Shown: positions 1 through 11,394 of the stretch, piece after piece
How the letters are laid out: every line of letters begins with the position of its first letter
How positions within the stretch are numbered: position 1 is the first letter of the stretch
Origin: Adiantum capillus-veneris
Lineage: Eukaryota > Streptophyta > Polypodiopsida > Polypodiales > Pteridaceae
Assembly (NCBI GenBank): GCA_014529385.2
Contig: CM043959.1
Span: 57,826,753-57,888,752, forward strand
DNA length: 62,000 nucleotides
Direction: 5' to 3'
Program-made: the position numbers and the translations under genes
The notes under the pieces: model-generated
What the model was told of the DNA's origin: nothing
The model's input: the letters and a program-made list of their open reading frames with translations, nothing else
Databases searched by the model: none

Positions 1-1084
1 GTGTTTTGAGTTTGTTTTCTAGGAGTTTTAATTTTTTCACACTGACATGTCTCCTAGAGGTATAGTGCTTGTTTTTTGGATATGTTAGGTAGGACTTATA
101 TGGATCTCCATCCACATGGCTGAGGGCATCTGCTTCGACAAAATGAGCAACTCCATACCTCCAGGTGTACTACTTTCCATGATTCATGTTGGTGGATATT
201 TATAATTGCTAATAATGATTTTTCATGGTTTGTTTGAGTGCAATAGTTATGTTTGTTATCTGCCATTATAGATGTATAAATTTGTCTTTGCTTACGTTGA
301 TGGAACTAGAGTTTAATCTTATGGATGATCCTTGAGATTAGGAGACCGTGACTTTAGGTTAACTCATTTACTTGACCACTAGGCCTAGCTAATAAAATTA
401 TCTGAGTATTTGAGACCTTAGGAATGTTTAAAGCATAGAGAAGCTTGCTCACTTAAACAACAAAAACACTAGTGAGAATACAAAGGAAATGGAAGCAAAA
501 AACATAAGTGCCACAAATGAAAAATCTAATGCTAGAAGAGAAATCCTGGCTTGATTTGGTACTTCACTCACATGTATTGCTATGGTACTAGAGCCCTAGA
601 GGTTCCCAGTGTGGGCGCTTTTCTTTGAGAAGCAAAAAGCCCCCGACATACAAAATAAGCACACACGTCAAATGATTGTGAACCAAAGTAAAAAAGAGAA
701 AAAGAAAAAAATGAATGATATTTAAAAGACTTCCATCGAGCTTACAGTTAACATTTCAAGCTTTTGTTTGCAGTTGTGAGAGCTAGTTGGCTAATCAAAG
801 CTGAAAAGCACAATTAGGGAATCTTGCATTTAGATAATCTTCTTAGCTTAGCTAGTACTAGAGTATTTGTTTTAACCTTAGTCATAGCTAACTAATTGAT
901 AGACTCACACATAAGCCCAAAAATCTTGGTTATTAATTTACTCAAAGTGCGATTTATTTGTCCTTAATGGCAGTCTAACATTTCATAAATCTTGCATTTA
1001 CACATTTCCACATGTACTTTACATTCCCCTCATGATTTATGGCCATATAATACCGCTTGCTGAAACAGTGACTTTGCCTTGCAG
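1..1084 (+). other. Non-coding; probable intron tail of plus-strand element E
   Basis: There is no convincing ORF and no recognisable RNA gene. The stretch is AT-rich and ends in a good 3' splice site (TTTGCCTTGCAG, ending at 1084) just before a short exon and an LTR start. I read it as the 3' part of an intron inside a plus-strand LTR retroelement whose 5' part lies outside the window. No palindrome array like those elsewhere in the window was seen here. Confidence 0.35.
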
Positions 1085-1172
1085 ATTCAAATCCAGATGC
1101 TCTACAACATGGACATAACAAGCTTCAACTCAATAGCTTCCGAGGACGGAATCTACATCAGGAAGGGGGGTA
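1085..1172 (+). CDS. Terminal exon of plus-strand LTR element E (C-terminus plus polypurine tract)
   Basis: A short open stretch follows the splice acceptor at 1083-1084 and runs to the purine tract AGGAAGGGGGG (1160-1170). Its last residues (EDGIYIRKGG) resemble the end of a second short exon at 51418-51502 (HEDVCQIRKGG) and a frame at the end of element C (VEDDMSKEGG). In all three places the reading frame runs straight into the polypurine tract, as in many plant Ty3-type elements. The rest of the protein is not visible. Frame and start are inferred, since the exon has no required ATG of its own. Confidence 0.4.
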
Positions 1173-1733
1173 TGTTAACCCTCACGGCTCACGGACACCC
1201 TATTACCTATGACGGACGTTGTAACCTACGGCGGACATTGTATTATTTATTTGGTAGAGTCAGGTACCGAGCTTGTCGGTCCAATAGGAAAAGGGTAAGA
1301 GTGATCGCCGATGAGAGGCGCACTCTAACTGGGACATTCAAGGGATTAGTTGGCTAAGCATGGGTGCCCAAGTGTGAATGGGGTGAGCTCATATAAAAGT
1401 CAACTAAACCTAAAATTCACTGATTCTCTCATTTGTGCAATGTAAGAAAGGTGCTCTTGCTCCATCTCCTTCTCCATCTCCTTGTGTACTAGTGTGTGTG
1501 TGTGTACTTGAGAGAGAGAGTGTGTGTGTGTGTGTGATCGAGCATTGCGGCGGCACGACGGCGGTGAAGCAGTTGAGAGCGACGTAGCGGCGTCTCCTTC
1601 TTCTTCGCGGCGAGGAATCCTCCACGGCAGGAGCATAGAGCGGTGAGTGACACACCATTGCCCTCTTTTGAGCTTACTAGTTAAGCTAGTTGTGTGCTTG
1701 GAGCCGTCTGTGGCTCGCACACAGTGTTAGGCA
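1173..1733 (+). mobile_element. 3' LTR of element E (right edge uncertain)
   Basis: The LTR starts with TGTTAACC directly after a polypurine tract at 1160-1170. A TATA-like box lies about 220 bp inside, and a GTGAGT splice-donor-like site follows at about 1643. The right end is not proven: a CACACA end at about 1733 is plausible, and the coiled-coil ORF of element A becomes recognisable soon after. No second copy of this LTR is in the window, so neither length nor target duplication can be confirmed. Confidence 0.45.
1392..1399 (+). promoter_or_regulatory. TATA box of LTR E
   Basis: TATAAAAG lies about 220 bp after the LTR start and is followed by a pyrimidine-rich CTCTCATTT region at about 1426-1434 where transcription could begin. 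This position fits a U3/R boundary. It is inferred from sequence only. Confidence 0.4.
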
Positions 1734-2039
1734 AGTCCCTTGCTTCGACAGTGCGGCAAGGAGCGCACAGGTGGTCTTTATCTGGGCCATCTTCTTGCAT
1801 GTCTTTGTATAGCCTCTCTTTTACTTGTAGTAATTCCACTTTAATGAGAGGGTATAGCAGGGATTGCTGATGCCATTGAGCATTGATCTGATTGGGAGTG
1901 AGTTGAGTGACATTGACAAAGTGTGAAACTCTCAACTCCCCATCCATTGCGGCTTTCCACTGCTCATCCACCTCTTGGGTGATCTTCTCTTTCAGTGCAT
2001 CTTCTTCGGCTTTTGACAATTGGACCATTGGCACTGTGT
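1681..2039 (-). pseudogene. Coiled-coil ORF of element A, C-terminal part (after CACTA insertion)
   Basis: This is the downstream piece of the extra ORF of element A, cut off by the CACTA transposon. If the transposon and one TGT duplication are ignored, the reading frame is the same on both sides. The segment after 2039 (acidic helix, then RV, then LLYPL.K.E) matches a segment of the coiled-coil ORF of element C (LPYPLLKYE, around 54.7 kb), so the two proteins are related. The last ~30 codons look unrelated and are probably read into foreign LTR sequence. Function unknown. Confidence 0.55.
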
Positions 2040-2053
2040 CACTACAAGAGGTA
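2040..2053 (+). repeat. Left terminal inverted repeat of CACTA
   Basis: CACTACAAGAGGT matches the inverted right end over 13 bp. It is preceded by target duplication TGT at 2037-2039. Confidence 0.93.
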
Positions 2054-2061
2054 CTTAATAG

Positions 2062-2135
2062 TAGCGACGCTCGCAGTGCAACGCTCAAATGTGAAAAACC
2101 ATGGCGATGCCTATAGCGACGCCGTCGAGGCTAAA
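2062..2135 (+). promoter_or_regulatory. Left subterminal repeats of CACTA (probable transposase-binding sites)
   Basis: Copies of TAGCGACGC and close variants occur in both orientations (TAGCGACGCTCGC; TATAGCGACGCCG). In En/Spm elements such subterminal repeats are bound by the TNPA-type protein. The same motif is much denser at the right end, and such asymmetry is common in the family. Confidence 0.7.
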
Positions 2136-2207
2136 AAAACTAAACGAGAGCATCCGAAAACTCAGATCTCAGATTTGAGTTTTCGATGCGCGCTCAAGCA
2201 AGCAAGG

Positions 2208-2240
2208 TAACGCGCGCTCTCCCTCTCTCTCTTTCTTCTC

Positions 2241-2272
<32 letters not shown>

Positions 2273-2346
2273 AGGAGAGAAAGGAGAGCCAGGTATTCTC
2301 CTTCCCTATCCTCAGTCTCATGTTCCCTTCCCCTCTTTCTCTCTCC

Positions 2347-2382
<36 letters not shown>

Positions 2383-2389
2383 TTGTGTT

Positions 2390-2439
<50 letters not shown>

Positions 2440-2463
2440 AGAAGAAGAAGAAGAAGAAGAAGA
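2208..2463. repeat. Compound microsatellite (CT/CA/GA/GAA)
   Basis: A CT-rich run, (CA)n at 2242-2266, (CT)n at about 2347-2364, (CA)n at about 2365-2382, (GA)n at about 2393-2436 and (GAA)n at about 2437-2463 occur in series. The ORFs spanning it are pure Ser-Leu, Thr-His or Arg-Glu repeats and are not genes. Confidence 0.9.
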
Positions 2464-2465
2464 GA

Positions 2466-2905
2466 GTCTTAACATCGTAGGAAACTATCCCAAGAGACCT
2501 TAAAGATCTAGTCGACATGAGTTGAACTCAAGACCTGTTATTCATGAGGGAAATGGCATAACCAATCTATCACACTTTGGTGATAGAAAAGTTATAACAT
2601 TTTTCTCCTTTTTTTATTGGCATGCACACACACCCACACACACAAACCCGAGAAGAAGAGAGTTTAATTTAACGTCGTAGGAAACTAATTAAAGAGACCT
2701 AAAGATCTAGCCAACGAGGAGTTGAACTCAAGACCTGTTATTCAAGAGGGAAATGGCATAACCAATCTACCACACTTGGGTGATAGAAAGGTTATACCAT
2801 TTTTCTCTTTTTATTGGCACACACACACACACACACACACACACAAGAAGAAGAGAGTTTTAATGTCATAGGAAACTATCCCAAAAGACGTTAAAGATTA
2901 GGTTA
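2466..2905 (-). repeat. Tandem tRNA-related (SINE-like) repeats
   Basis: Two and a half copies of a ~195-bp unit lie head to tail (about 2466-2655, 2656-2855, 2856-2905). On the minus strand each full unit contains an A-box-like TGGTAGATTGGTTATG and, about 40 bp on, a B-box-like GAGTTCAACTC. These are the two internal promoter boxes of RNA polymerase III in tRNA-derived SINEs. Each unit ends in a CA microsatellite. A detached part of a third copy lies at 3094-3175. The folded arms are too poor for a functional tRNA. The SINE assignment is an inference from the box spacing. Confidence 0.5.
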
Positions 2906-3090
2906 GATGTAGACTTACGTTAAATTAGATTTAGGTTTATTTAAGTTAAATTAGATTAGATTTATGTTTATTTTTTGTTAGATTTACGTTTGATTAGATT
3001 TAGATTTATGTTATATTAGATTAGATTTAGGTTTATTTACGTTAGATTTAGATTTACGTTATATTAGATTAGATTTAGGTTTATCTACAT
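2903..3090. repeat. AT-rich short tandem repeats splitting a SINE-like copy
   Basis: Irregular repeats of units such as ATTAGATTTAGGTTTATTT and GTTATATTAGATTAG separate the two halves of the third SINE-like copy. The units resemble but do not match the plant telomere repeat TTTAGGG. Confidence 0.6.
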
Positions 3091-3093
3091 TAT

Positions 3094-3175
3094 TTACCTG
3101 TTATTGAAGAGGGAAATGGCATAACCAATCTACCACACTTGGGTGATAGAAAGGTTATACCATTTTATTCTTTTT
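3094..3175 (-). repeat. Detached half of third SINE-like copy
   Basis: The sequence from ACCTGTTATT through the A-box-like TGGTAGATTGGTTATG repeats 2732-2812 nearly base for base. Confidence 0.55.
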
Positions 3176-3255
3176 ATCAACTAAGATAAGGTTAGATTTA
3201 GATTTTCATGTAGGTGCAACTCAGAGAGCCGCCGACGCTTGTCAGAAATGGTGAG

Positions 3256-3359
<104 letters not shown>

Positions 3360-3393
3360 CACTGTGGCTAATTTGTCGTGTTTGCATCGCCTA

Positions 3394-3779
3394 GGGAAAG
3401 AATGAAATATCAGCAACAAGCAGGGGGCAGAAGAGAATTCAAAGCAGCATGCGCCAAGAAGAGGGCACTCATGGAGAGCTGCTCCCAAGCTCCAAGGAGA
3501 TTCAAACGGCTTCGCAGAAGTTCCAAGAGACGTGTAAGCAAGCAAGCCGGTCCACGCAAGAACTACTGCACAACTACATAGCTTTCAAAAGTGCCATGCG
3601 CAAGATCTTGACTGATGGGAGCATCAGTTTTTCAAGTGCTGATCGCTTTGTTCTCAGATTAATTCTGCTGGGAGAGACCACCTTTTTGATGGGAAAACTG
3701 GAGAAAGCTTGCAGATTGTCAGAGGAGGAGCACTCTAGATCTCGCATTGCAGCTCTAAAAGCTGAGAAGAAGAGTTTGG
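3394..3779 (+). CDS. Possible captured exon inside CACTA, unknown protein
   Basis: An open stretch of about 128 codons begins after CATCGCCTAG (a 3' splice-site-like sequence) and ends at GAGTTTG before GTATGTC (a 5' splice-site-like sequence). The peptide is hydrophilic and mostly helical in character (Lys/Glu/Gln/Ser rich, with a LILLGETTFLMG segment in the middle). I do not recognise the family. CACTA elements often carry host gene fragments, and a single exon bounded by splice signals upstream of the transposase would fit this. It could also be a non-conserved part of the element. Confidence 0.35.
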
Positions 3780-4167
3780 TATGTCTTTTACCCTTCAATG
3801 GAGAGAATCACCACATGTTCAATTAGGTTAGATTTAAGATAAGATTTTGGATTGAGTTTTTATATTAGAGTCTAACTTCGAGATTACGGTAAAAAAATTA
3901 GAGTTAGACGAATGGTGAAAAGATCTACTGTGAAAAGATGTTAAGATGCTGTGAAATGCTACAGCTAGAGAAGGGGCAAAGGGGTTTTGTCCACTACATA
4001 CAGTATCATGTAGATGTGGGTGTGTAGATTTCTTGTACCCACAAATATAGGCATTGACCAATAAAGACGAGATTATAACCCGGTGGTTCTGATCTCCATG
4101 CACCTCTAGACCGAGGTGTGCAGGGATTGGACATGACTAGAGAATGTGAGGTAGTTTACAGTGTGAA

Positions 4168-4169
<2 letters not shown>

Positions 4170-4239
<70 letters not shown>
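4170..4239. repeat. (AG)n microsatellite
   Basis: About 35 AG units lie upstream of the transposase region. Confidence 0.95.
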
Positions 4240-4242
<3 letters not shown>

Positions 4243-4306
4243 AAGACGAAGAATGCCAATAGAAGATTAAATTTTTTGTCCAGGTTATAAGATTTTTTCC
4301 CTCATT

Positions 4307-7300
4307 ATGAGTAATGACGAGGATGTGGGGCCGTCCAACCGAAATGAGGATGTGGGGCCGTCAACGAGGATCTTATGTCCTTGTAATCAATGCAAGCATG
4401 CTGTGTGATGGACAAGACGCGTTTCTTTGCAGCACGTTCGTGAATTTGTCGAGTTCGATCCATCTATTATAGACCAAGTTGTTGCCAATTATAACGCGTC
4501 AAACTCTGACGCTGGCCAACAGGCAGCAATCTTGCAACCCAATAGACGTGTTCGCAGGGGCTTTGGTCAAGCAGCATATGTGAGGCCACAAGATTTAGCC
4601 TCTGAAAGCTCGGGGGATGATCATGCAGACCACATTCCCAACGAGGCAATGTTTGAGCCCGAGGTTGATGCAATGATCGAGACGATCATGGATTCAGAAA
4701 GGCTTATCTATGATGATATGAAAAGTGAAGCCGACATGCCATTGTATAATGAAGCACGTGTGTCTAGATTGAAAGCGCTCCTGGTTCTTCTCAACATGCA
4801 GGCAAAGTTTGGATGGAGTGACACTAGCGTCACAACGCTTTTCAGGTGATCTATTACAATTACTTTACTTTAATAAAACTCTAAATGTATAATGATCTGA
4901 TAGATTTTTACACAATTGTACCATATTTTTATCTTGTCTAGATTTCTCAAAGAGCACATACTACCAGCTGATAATGTGATGCCAGATTCCCGAGAGGAAG
5001 CAAGAAAGATTTTGTGAAACTTGGGGATGGATTACAATTCGATCCACGCTTGTCCTAATGATTGCATTCTTTTTAGAGGGGAATACATAGACATGGAGAA
5101 GTGTCCGAAATGTGATTCCGAGAGATATCGACTAGATCTCCATGGAACAAAAATTTCGCAAAAGGTTTTGCGACATTTTCCTTTGCTTCCTCGCATCAAG
5201 AATTTCTTCGAATGTAAGTCCATGGCCGCCCTAGCATCATGGCATGAGGAGAATAAATCTTCGGATGGTGTGCTACGGATTCCTGCAGATTGCGCAGCCT
5301 GGAAACATATAGATGGAACATGGTCGGATTTTGCTAGGGAAGCTCGGAATTTGCACTTAGGCCTGGCTATGGATGGCATAAATCCATTTGGTCAAAGATT
5401 AACATCTTACAGTGTATGGCCCATTGTCATCGTCAACTACAACATTCCCCCGTGGTTGACTACAAAGAAGGGGCACCTATGGCTAAGCTTGATTGTGCTG
5501 GGGCGATATAAAGTGAAGAATATGGATGTGTATCTTTGTCCCTATTGGAAGAGCTACAACAATTGTGGATTGGCATAGAAGTGGTGGATATGAGCCGACA
5601 CACAGGTCGACAGAATGCTTTGATCAGAGGCATTCTAATATGGACCATGCATGACTATCGCGGACTAATAGAATGATCAGGTGATCTATTTACACTCCTC
5701 ACTCAGACACTATAAATCTTGGTTTTTCTCAAGCTGATCTATTATCATGTGTAAACATGTAGGGCTTCAAACAAGCGGATACAGAGCATGTGTCACATGT
5801 GGACCTAGACTGAATGCACTTAGGGCACCCTCATTGAAGAAGAAAATCTATGAAGGTCATCAAGCATATCTTCCAGAGAATCATGTGTTACGCGATGGCT
5901 TTTTGGGAAGAGAGCCACCAAGGATGTCTGCACAAGCATGGTTAGAGAAAAAGGAGATGTGTGATGACAGATTGTCCCTAGGGATGAAGAGACTATCTCT
6001 ATGGTACGAGTTACCATACTGGCCCCGACTCATGATCAATCACTTGCTCGATCCAATGCACATATTCAAGAATGTGGGTAATCTACTATGGGAGCATCTG
6101 ACCGGCAAGAAAGATACTTTGGGAGCCAGGGTTGACCTTAGAAATGTGGATCGTATGGAGCAATATTGGCCGCAAACAGCGTCCGATGGATCGTAAAACT
6201 CCCTAAAGCACCATGGATTTTCACAGGAGCCCAAGAACGCAAAGTAAAAGATACCATTCGATCTTTGCGGACCCCACTGGCGTAATTCACTCGCTCCGAA
6301 CGTGTTTTACTAAAGAAGGAAAGCTTACCGGTTTGAAGTCGCATGACTGGCATAAAATGTGTCAGGTATGTTCATAGTGGAATATATCATCGTGGGAATT
6401 GTGTAACAAATTCGTGTGTGGACTTTAATATTATTACTGCACATGTTTTGCAGTTTATTTTACCAGTGCCATTGAGGGATGTTTGTCTCTTGACGTTCAT
6501 AACACAATCTACAAACTTGAGAAGTTGGTGCAATGGATCTCACAAAAGGAGATCAACGTAGGCTCCATACCATTCGCCAAACTAAACGCTGCGAAGGTTG
6601 TGTGCATGTTTGAGAAACATTTTTCTACTACCATGCTAACCATTCAGGTGCATCTTCTTGCTCACATAGTTGATGAGGTGGAAATAGCTGGCACAGTACA
6701 TTCCAGATGGGTGTTCTTTTGAGAACGTTTCATGAAAATGCTCAAGGGATATGTGTGTCAGAAGGCACGTCCGGAGGGTAGCATGGCAGAAGGTTGGCTG
6801 GTATCAGAGTCCCTAGTGTACATTGGAGAGTGGCTAAATGGATTTGATAAAGCTCGGGATATGCTATGGCGAACCATAGATGATGAGCGCGTATCTGGGA
6901 TTGTCATGTGAAATCTCGGTGTTGAGAAGAAGATGACGGAAGATCTAGAGGCTAAAATCAACCGATTTTGCATGCTTCACAATCCAGTGATGCAAAAGTG
7001 GATTTCACAATATGAGGATGCAAAGCAAGAGCGACAAAGGGCATGAATCGAGTGGAGACGGGGAAGACGACCACCGATGCACTATCCGACGGGTCTGGAG
7101 CTGAGCGTACGCACAACCAATTGAAAAGCGCACAACAGTGCGGTGAAGAAGTTATTGAGGAAGAGTGGGAGTACTCTCGGGGTTGCGCGACCAAGGTAAG
7201 TTTGCAATGTACGACTAGTGACTTTCTAGATGTTTGAACGGCCACTCATAATCTTTGTTGGTTGTAGTATAAGTCATACACAGCAACATGGTGTAAAGGT

Positions 7301-8008
7301 CGACATTTTAGGGTGGAACGGATTGACAAAAAGCGTTTTACTCTAGATTGTGGAATCATAGCAAAATTTGAACAGTCTAGTCGACGACGGTCCTCTGATG
7401 TAGATCCTGTGGTGGCGGAACTCACTTACTTCGGCACGCTATAAGAGATTTTGAGGATCGATTATAGAGGATTTTTTGTTGACTTGTTTGACATGCAATG
7501 GTTCAAGATAATCATGGAGGGTCGCAATGCTACTGTGCGTAGATGAGAGTCAAGTTTTCTTGAGGTGGATTCAACTAAGAAATGGGCTGACCTAAGAGAC
7601 ACTTTCGTACTACCCGAGAATTCTGAACAAGTAAGTATGTAAATAGTTAACATCCCATTTATGTGCTTGGAAGCTCTCATGTAAGTTATGTGGCTCTGGA
7701 AGGTGATATTTCATCCTACAAAGTCTGCATCAAACTGGTGGTACGTCATAGAGGTAGCCCCTTGTAGTGCACGGACGTATGAAGGCTACCATGTGCCAAT
7801 CACAGCGGCATCAATGGAGGAGATTGGAGAAGATGCTCATTCAGAAGCCGTTGAGGTGGTGCCAGACGAACATCAAGCTGCTACTCTCTATGGGGTGCAT
7901 GCAGAGGATCTACAAAATGAAACAGAGGACATCTGTTTAAACGGAGAGCTCTATATAGATATAGGAAGTTACGATGAGCTATGCGAGGATGAGAGAGAGA
8001 TCTCTTAA
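4307..8008 (+). pseudogene. TNP2-like CACTA transposase, degenerate multi-exon gene
   Basis: The region starts near ATG 4307 (MSNDEDVGPS, followed by the cysteine motif CPCNQCKH) and breaks into blocks at 4427-4849, 4942-5578, 5747-6196, 6458-6960, 7267-7620 and 7688-8008. Landmarks of the TNP2/Transposase_21 family are clear: CPNDCILFRGEY and CPKCDSERY, SSDGVLRIPADCAAWKH, LGLAMDGINPFG, NIPPWLTTKKGHLWLS, then HLLDPMHIFKNV, followed by a DUF4218-like block (HLLAHIVDEVEIAG, GYVCQKARPEGSMAEGW) and a DUF4216-like block (FHPTKSASNWWYVIEV). The DDE-fold enzyme would cut and join transposon ends. In-frame stops, for example after VKNMDVYLCPYWKS and after the zinc motif, and frame changes mean this copy is dead unless splicing removes them. 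The C-terminal exon is acidic. Confidence 0.88.
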
Positions 8009-8180
8009 AGCCATAAATATTGTATTTTAACAATTTTGCTACGTTTTGTAAAAACTCTGGCTCTCTAAGTACCTTCCATGTTGTATAACGCTCTTTTGAT
8101 TTTGCGCTCACATCCTGGGCAATCCATGGCCACATGAAACTCCACCACCTCGTCTTTCAACTGCAAGATTTGATTGTGTG

Positions 8181-8181
<1 letters not shown>

Positions 8182-8222
<41 letters not shown>
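8182..8222. repeat. (CT)n microsatellite
   Basis: About 20 CT units lie between the two transposon genes. Confidence 0.95.
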
Positions 8223-8224
<2 letters not shown>

Positions 8225-8412
8225 ATTGAAAATTCCACGTTATCGACTTGCCTCTTCCATCACTCAAGTTGAATAGAAGAAGAACGCATCATTGCCTCAT
8301 TGTGTCAGTGTATTTATATGCGTCATTGCGTCATTGTATTTAATGGTCTTTGAATCCACTCCAGGTACATATGCTCTAGGTATGTTCTCACAAGCAGGGA
8401 CGACGAGAACCT

Positions 8413-8413
<1 letters not shown>

Positions 8414-8452
<39 letters not shown>
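8414..8452. repeat. (CT)n microsatellite
   Basis: About 19 CT units lie upstream of the second transposon gene. Confidence 0.95.
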
Positions 8453-8456
<4 letters not shown>

Positions 8457-8520
8457 GTCCATGTTTTCTACTCCATTCATTCAATATTAAGTTTAAATGT
8501 TCGTGTGTTTAATGCAGGTA

Positions 8521-9500
8521 TGGATGATGAGGAGTTTCTTTCTTCTTTGTCACCCCAACAGAGACAGTGGTACGTGGAGAGTCATTGCTCTGGCACACCA
8601 TCGCGTGTTCCTACTCCATCCGCATCTCCCTCTGTTTTGGAGTCCTCAGCGTGCTCCAAAGCTTCGGTGTTGACGAGACGATCTTCACACTAGTCTAGGC
8701 GCTGGCGCTCTAGTGGTGGTGGTGGTGGTTGTTGTGGGGATGCCGCCACCGATGCTTCAACACCGCCTCGTGTTCGACGAGGCTCTTTACCCTCCCCTTC
8801 TTTGCCCATCCCGACACTAGCCACGACATCGCCATCGACACCAGGTTTTTCACGGCTGACTGCCGTTCCTAGTGGCTACACCCCACTAGCTACTCCTCCA
8901 GGAGTCACTCCAGTGGACACTCCTCGCTTCAAGGCTCAGACTCCAGTGGAGACACCTGATGTCCGTACCCCCATCGACACGCCACTAGAGACCCCTACCG
9001 GGACACCCAGGTTCACGTGTCAGCGGTAGTGAGAGGGCTTGCCTTTCTCCGTCGACTTCAGCGGTGGCATCATCTTGGATGATGAAGGCAAGAAGGTGAT
9101 TTCGTGCATGCGCGGTCTTTGCTCTCAGGTGTTTAGACACTACATACTAAACACCGGGAGTGAAGTACAGAATGATTTAAAAGATAGTCATCAGCATGCT
9201 TCATGACGAGTTTCCCGTTCCAACATGGGATGATCGCTTCAATGAAGACGTGATGAAGGTTTGAATGCACGAATACTGCAAGCACAAGCGTTTTGAAGTG
9301 CAAAAAGCAATCAAGCATGGGTGGAACAGACCAGATTGGCTGGCCAAAGAAGATCGGAAGAATGCAAAGAAAGCAGCGCGCGAGAATCTCGACAAGTGGA
9401 AGCAACAAAAGGAGGCAGCTAGAGCGCGAGTAGAGACAGGGAGCTCGCAAAACTTGGGGAGCGGTGGGTGGGCATCATTTGAGGCCGATTTTGTAAGTGT
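8521..9500 (+). pseudogene. Second CACTA gene, Ptta/En/Spm (Transposase_24)-like
   Basis: The gene starts at MDDEEFLSSLSPQQRQWY, then has a low-complexity Pro/Thr/Ser region (about 8600-9029) with repeated TP-V-TP motifs, then a conserved block (FSVDFSGGIILDDEGKK; WMHEYCKHKRFEVQKA-like region; HGWNRPDWLAKEDRKNAKKA) that resembles the plant Ptta/En/Spm domain found in CACTA second genes. This protein class binds the subterminal repeats. Stops interrupt it at about 8690, 9029 and in the 9180-9270 stretch. Exon ends may follow at about 9495 (GTAAGTGT donor) and 9587. A short later exon after a TTTTTTTTTGCAG acceptor (about 10942-10982) may belong here too. Confidence 0.7.
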
Positions 9501-10545
9501 TTTCGCATTGCTCTCTATGTTTGATAGTTTAGGGTTTATGGATTTTTAAATTCTAACATAATGGATTCTTTGTATGTTTTGACAGTGGTGGATGACAGGA
9601 CGTTGTCAGCAGTTTTTTGGAGCAAGGGATTGCGCATATGTACATACACATGCATGGTGCATCAAATAAAGGATTGCCCAATTTCCATAGCCAGGTGGTT
9701 ACGTGGGGCCCACATGTGTACAGGTAGGACAGCATGTACATAGTGCATCGATTTTCACTATTACCAGTACTAGTATGTTTTTTCTACAATAATGAGGATT
9801 TTATAGTGCATAAAACTTCTCGAGGAATCTATCCGTGGGCCAAAGACACGAGGTAAGCAGGTGCGTCAGATGGCATCTAGTGGCGTCAAGAGGGCGAACG
9901 GGGTCAATATTTGCACGTGGATGAATACGGACACAAAGTGGCGTTTTCTTGTGAGAGTTATGCAGAAAGGTCATCATTAGGACCACTTTTTGGGGCCACT
10001 TCACGTGGTTGCGAGATGCATTATTGAAAAGAAATGAGTGCCAGGTGTGCGTATGGATGCAACAGGGTGACAACTATGCACTGCGAGGTCAGTTTTTGGC
10101 CTGTCCGGGGTCCGTTTGAGGTCATCTAAAAGGCCAAGGGTGCCCAACTAAAAAAGCTAAGTGTGGGAACTGAAAAAACTGAGAGAAGACCAGAAAAAAC
10201 GTGGAGAAGAGAGGAGGAACAGCCGCAGGTGTGTTTTTGCTCATTTTGGAGTCTGTTTTGGCCGTAAATTGCTCATCCGAGGTCGGATTTGAGCACTTTG
10301 ACATTGTAGACTGGGGTTTTGGGCCGTTCCGGATGCGATGAAGCTGTCCATTTTGCCAAATTCCTCTCTCTTTTCCTGCTATTTTTCTGTGTAAGTTTCT
10401 CCTATGAGCGAAGTTTCTGCTCTAGTTTGTGATTGTATCTGGCTTATTTTACCCATATTGTGTGAGCTATTTGCCCCATTGGTGTTGGCCCAAGCTCAAT
10501 TGTATCTAAACATCAGAAATTCTTCTCTTTTGAGCTGAGTTTTTT

Positions 10546-10581
<36 letters not shown>

Positions 10582-11394
10582 AGTGGGCAAGTGGATAGTC
10601 TCTCTCCTCTCACTCCAGAGATGTGTTCCCTGTCTCGGCCAGGTGTGTTGTGTAAGCCGAGTGGTGCCCCATACTGTGTGTGTGTGTGTATCATTCCAAG
10701 AGTGTGTGTCAGGTTGTTATAGAGGCGCTTTGTGTGTTTTCATCCCGCTCACAACGTGATCCCACACTGTACGAGCGTGAGTACGCAGGCAGGAAGGGAT
10801 TAAACGCCCTTATCAAAATTTTGAGTTCTCGCAGCGGCATGTATAGTATTAGGGTTTATTTTTTCGATTTGTTGTATTGTTTTATAAACGTCGCTATATG
10901 TTTATATTTACAAAAAGCTGTCTTATTGTTTTTTTTTGCAGAATCCGACAGATACGCCGCTTGGACGCGATGAGACGTCTGATTAGACAACGTTAGATTA
11001 TCCATAGCTAGATAGCATTAGTTTCTTTTTGTCATAGATTATGTATCATGAGAGGACTTTTATATATCTTTTTGAAAACCATGTATATTTTTTAAATAAT
11101 GACAATGGTTTGTAACTATTACATTTGCAAAGTTTAACAATCAATTGATTTTGCCTATGTGTACAATTGTCATTGATTTACTTTCATCAATTCACGCTTG
11201 TCAATTTTGCATCTTTATTTTGCAAACAATACGTACTATGGATGATGGAGTTAATGGTTATATTGTCTTATGGGTGACTATTTTGGGTCTATATCTACCT
11301 TTGCACTTTTTTTCAAAGGTGAATCAATTAATGAAACATTCAATATGGTTGATGGGTGGCATTGAATGCCCTGCCACCAAAAAATTTTCCGCTC
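9501..11394. other. CACTA interior without a clear gene
   Basis: Apart from a (GT)n tract at 10549-10580 and possible small 3' exons (about 9587-9730 and 10942-10982), only degenerate or low-complexity reading frames are visible. No second element boundary was found. Confidence 0.5.
10549..10580. repeat. (GT)n microsatellite
   Basis: About 16 GT units, with further GTGTGT patches to 10750. Confidence 0.9.

Noticed and set aside
1173-1733. LTR E as the 3' LTR of element A
   Set aside because: Its orientation (polypurine tract on the plus strand) is opposite to A, and it shows no similarity to LTR D.
2656-2815. A functional tRNA gene on the minus strand
   Set aside because: A- and B-box-like motifs are present, but no proper cloverleaf with acceptor stem and anticodon loop can be drawn. 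A SINE-like repeat fits better.
2903-3090. Interstitial telomere repeat
   Set aside because: Units such as TTTAGGTTTA resemble the plant telomere repeat but TTTAGGG itself is not tandemly present.
5021-5578. Intact stand-alone host gene encoding a zinc-motif protein
   Set aside because: It is a block of the TNP2-like transposase inside a bounded CACTA element.
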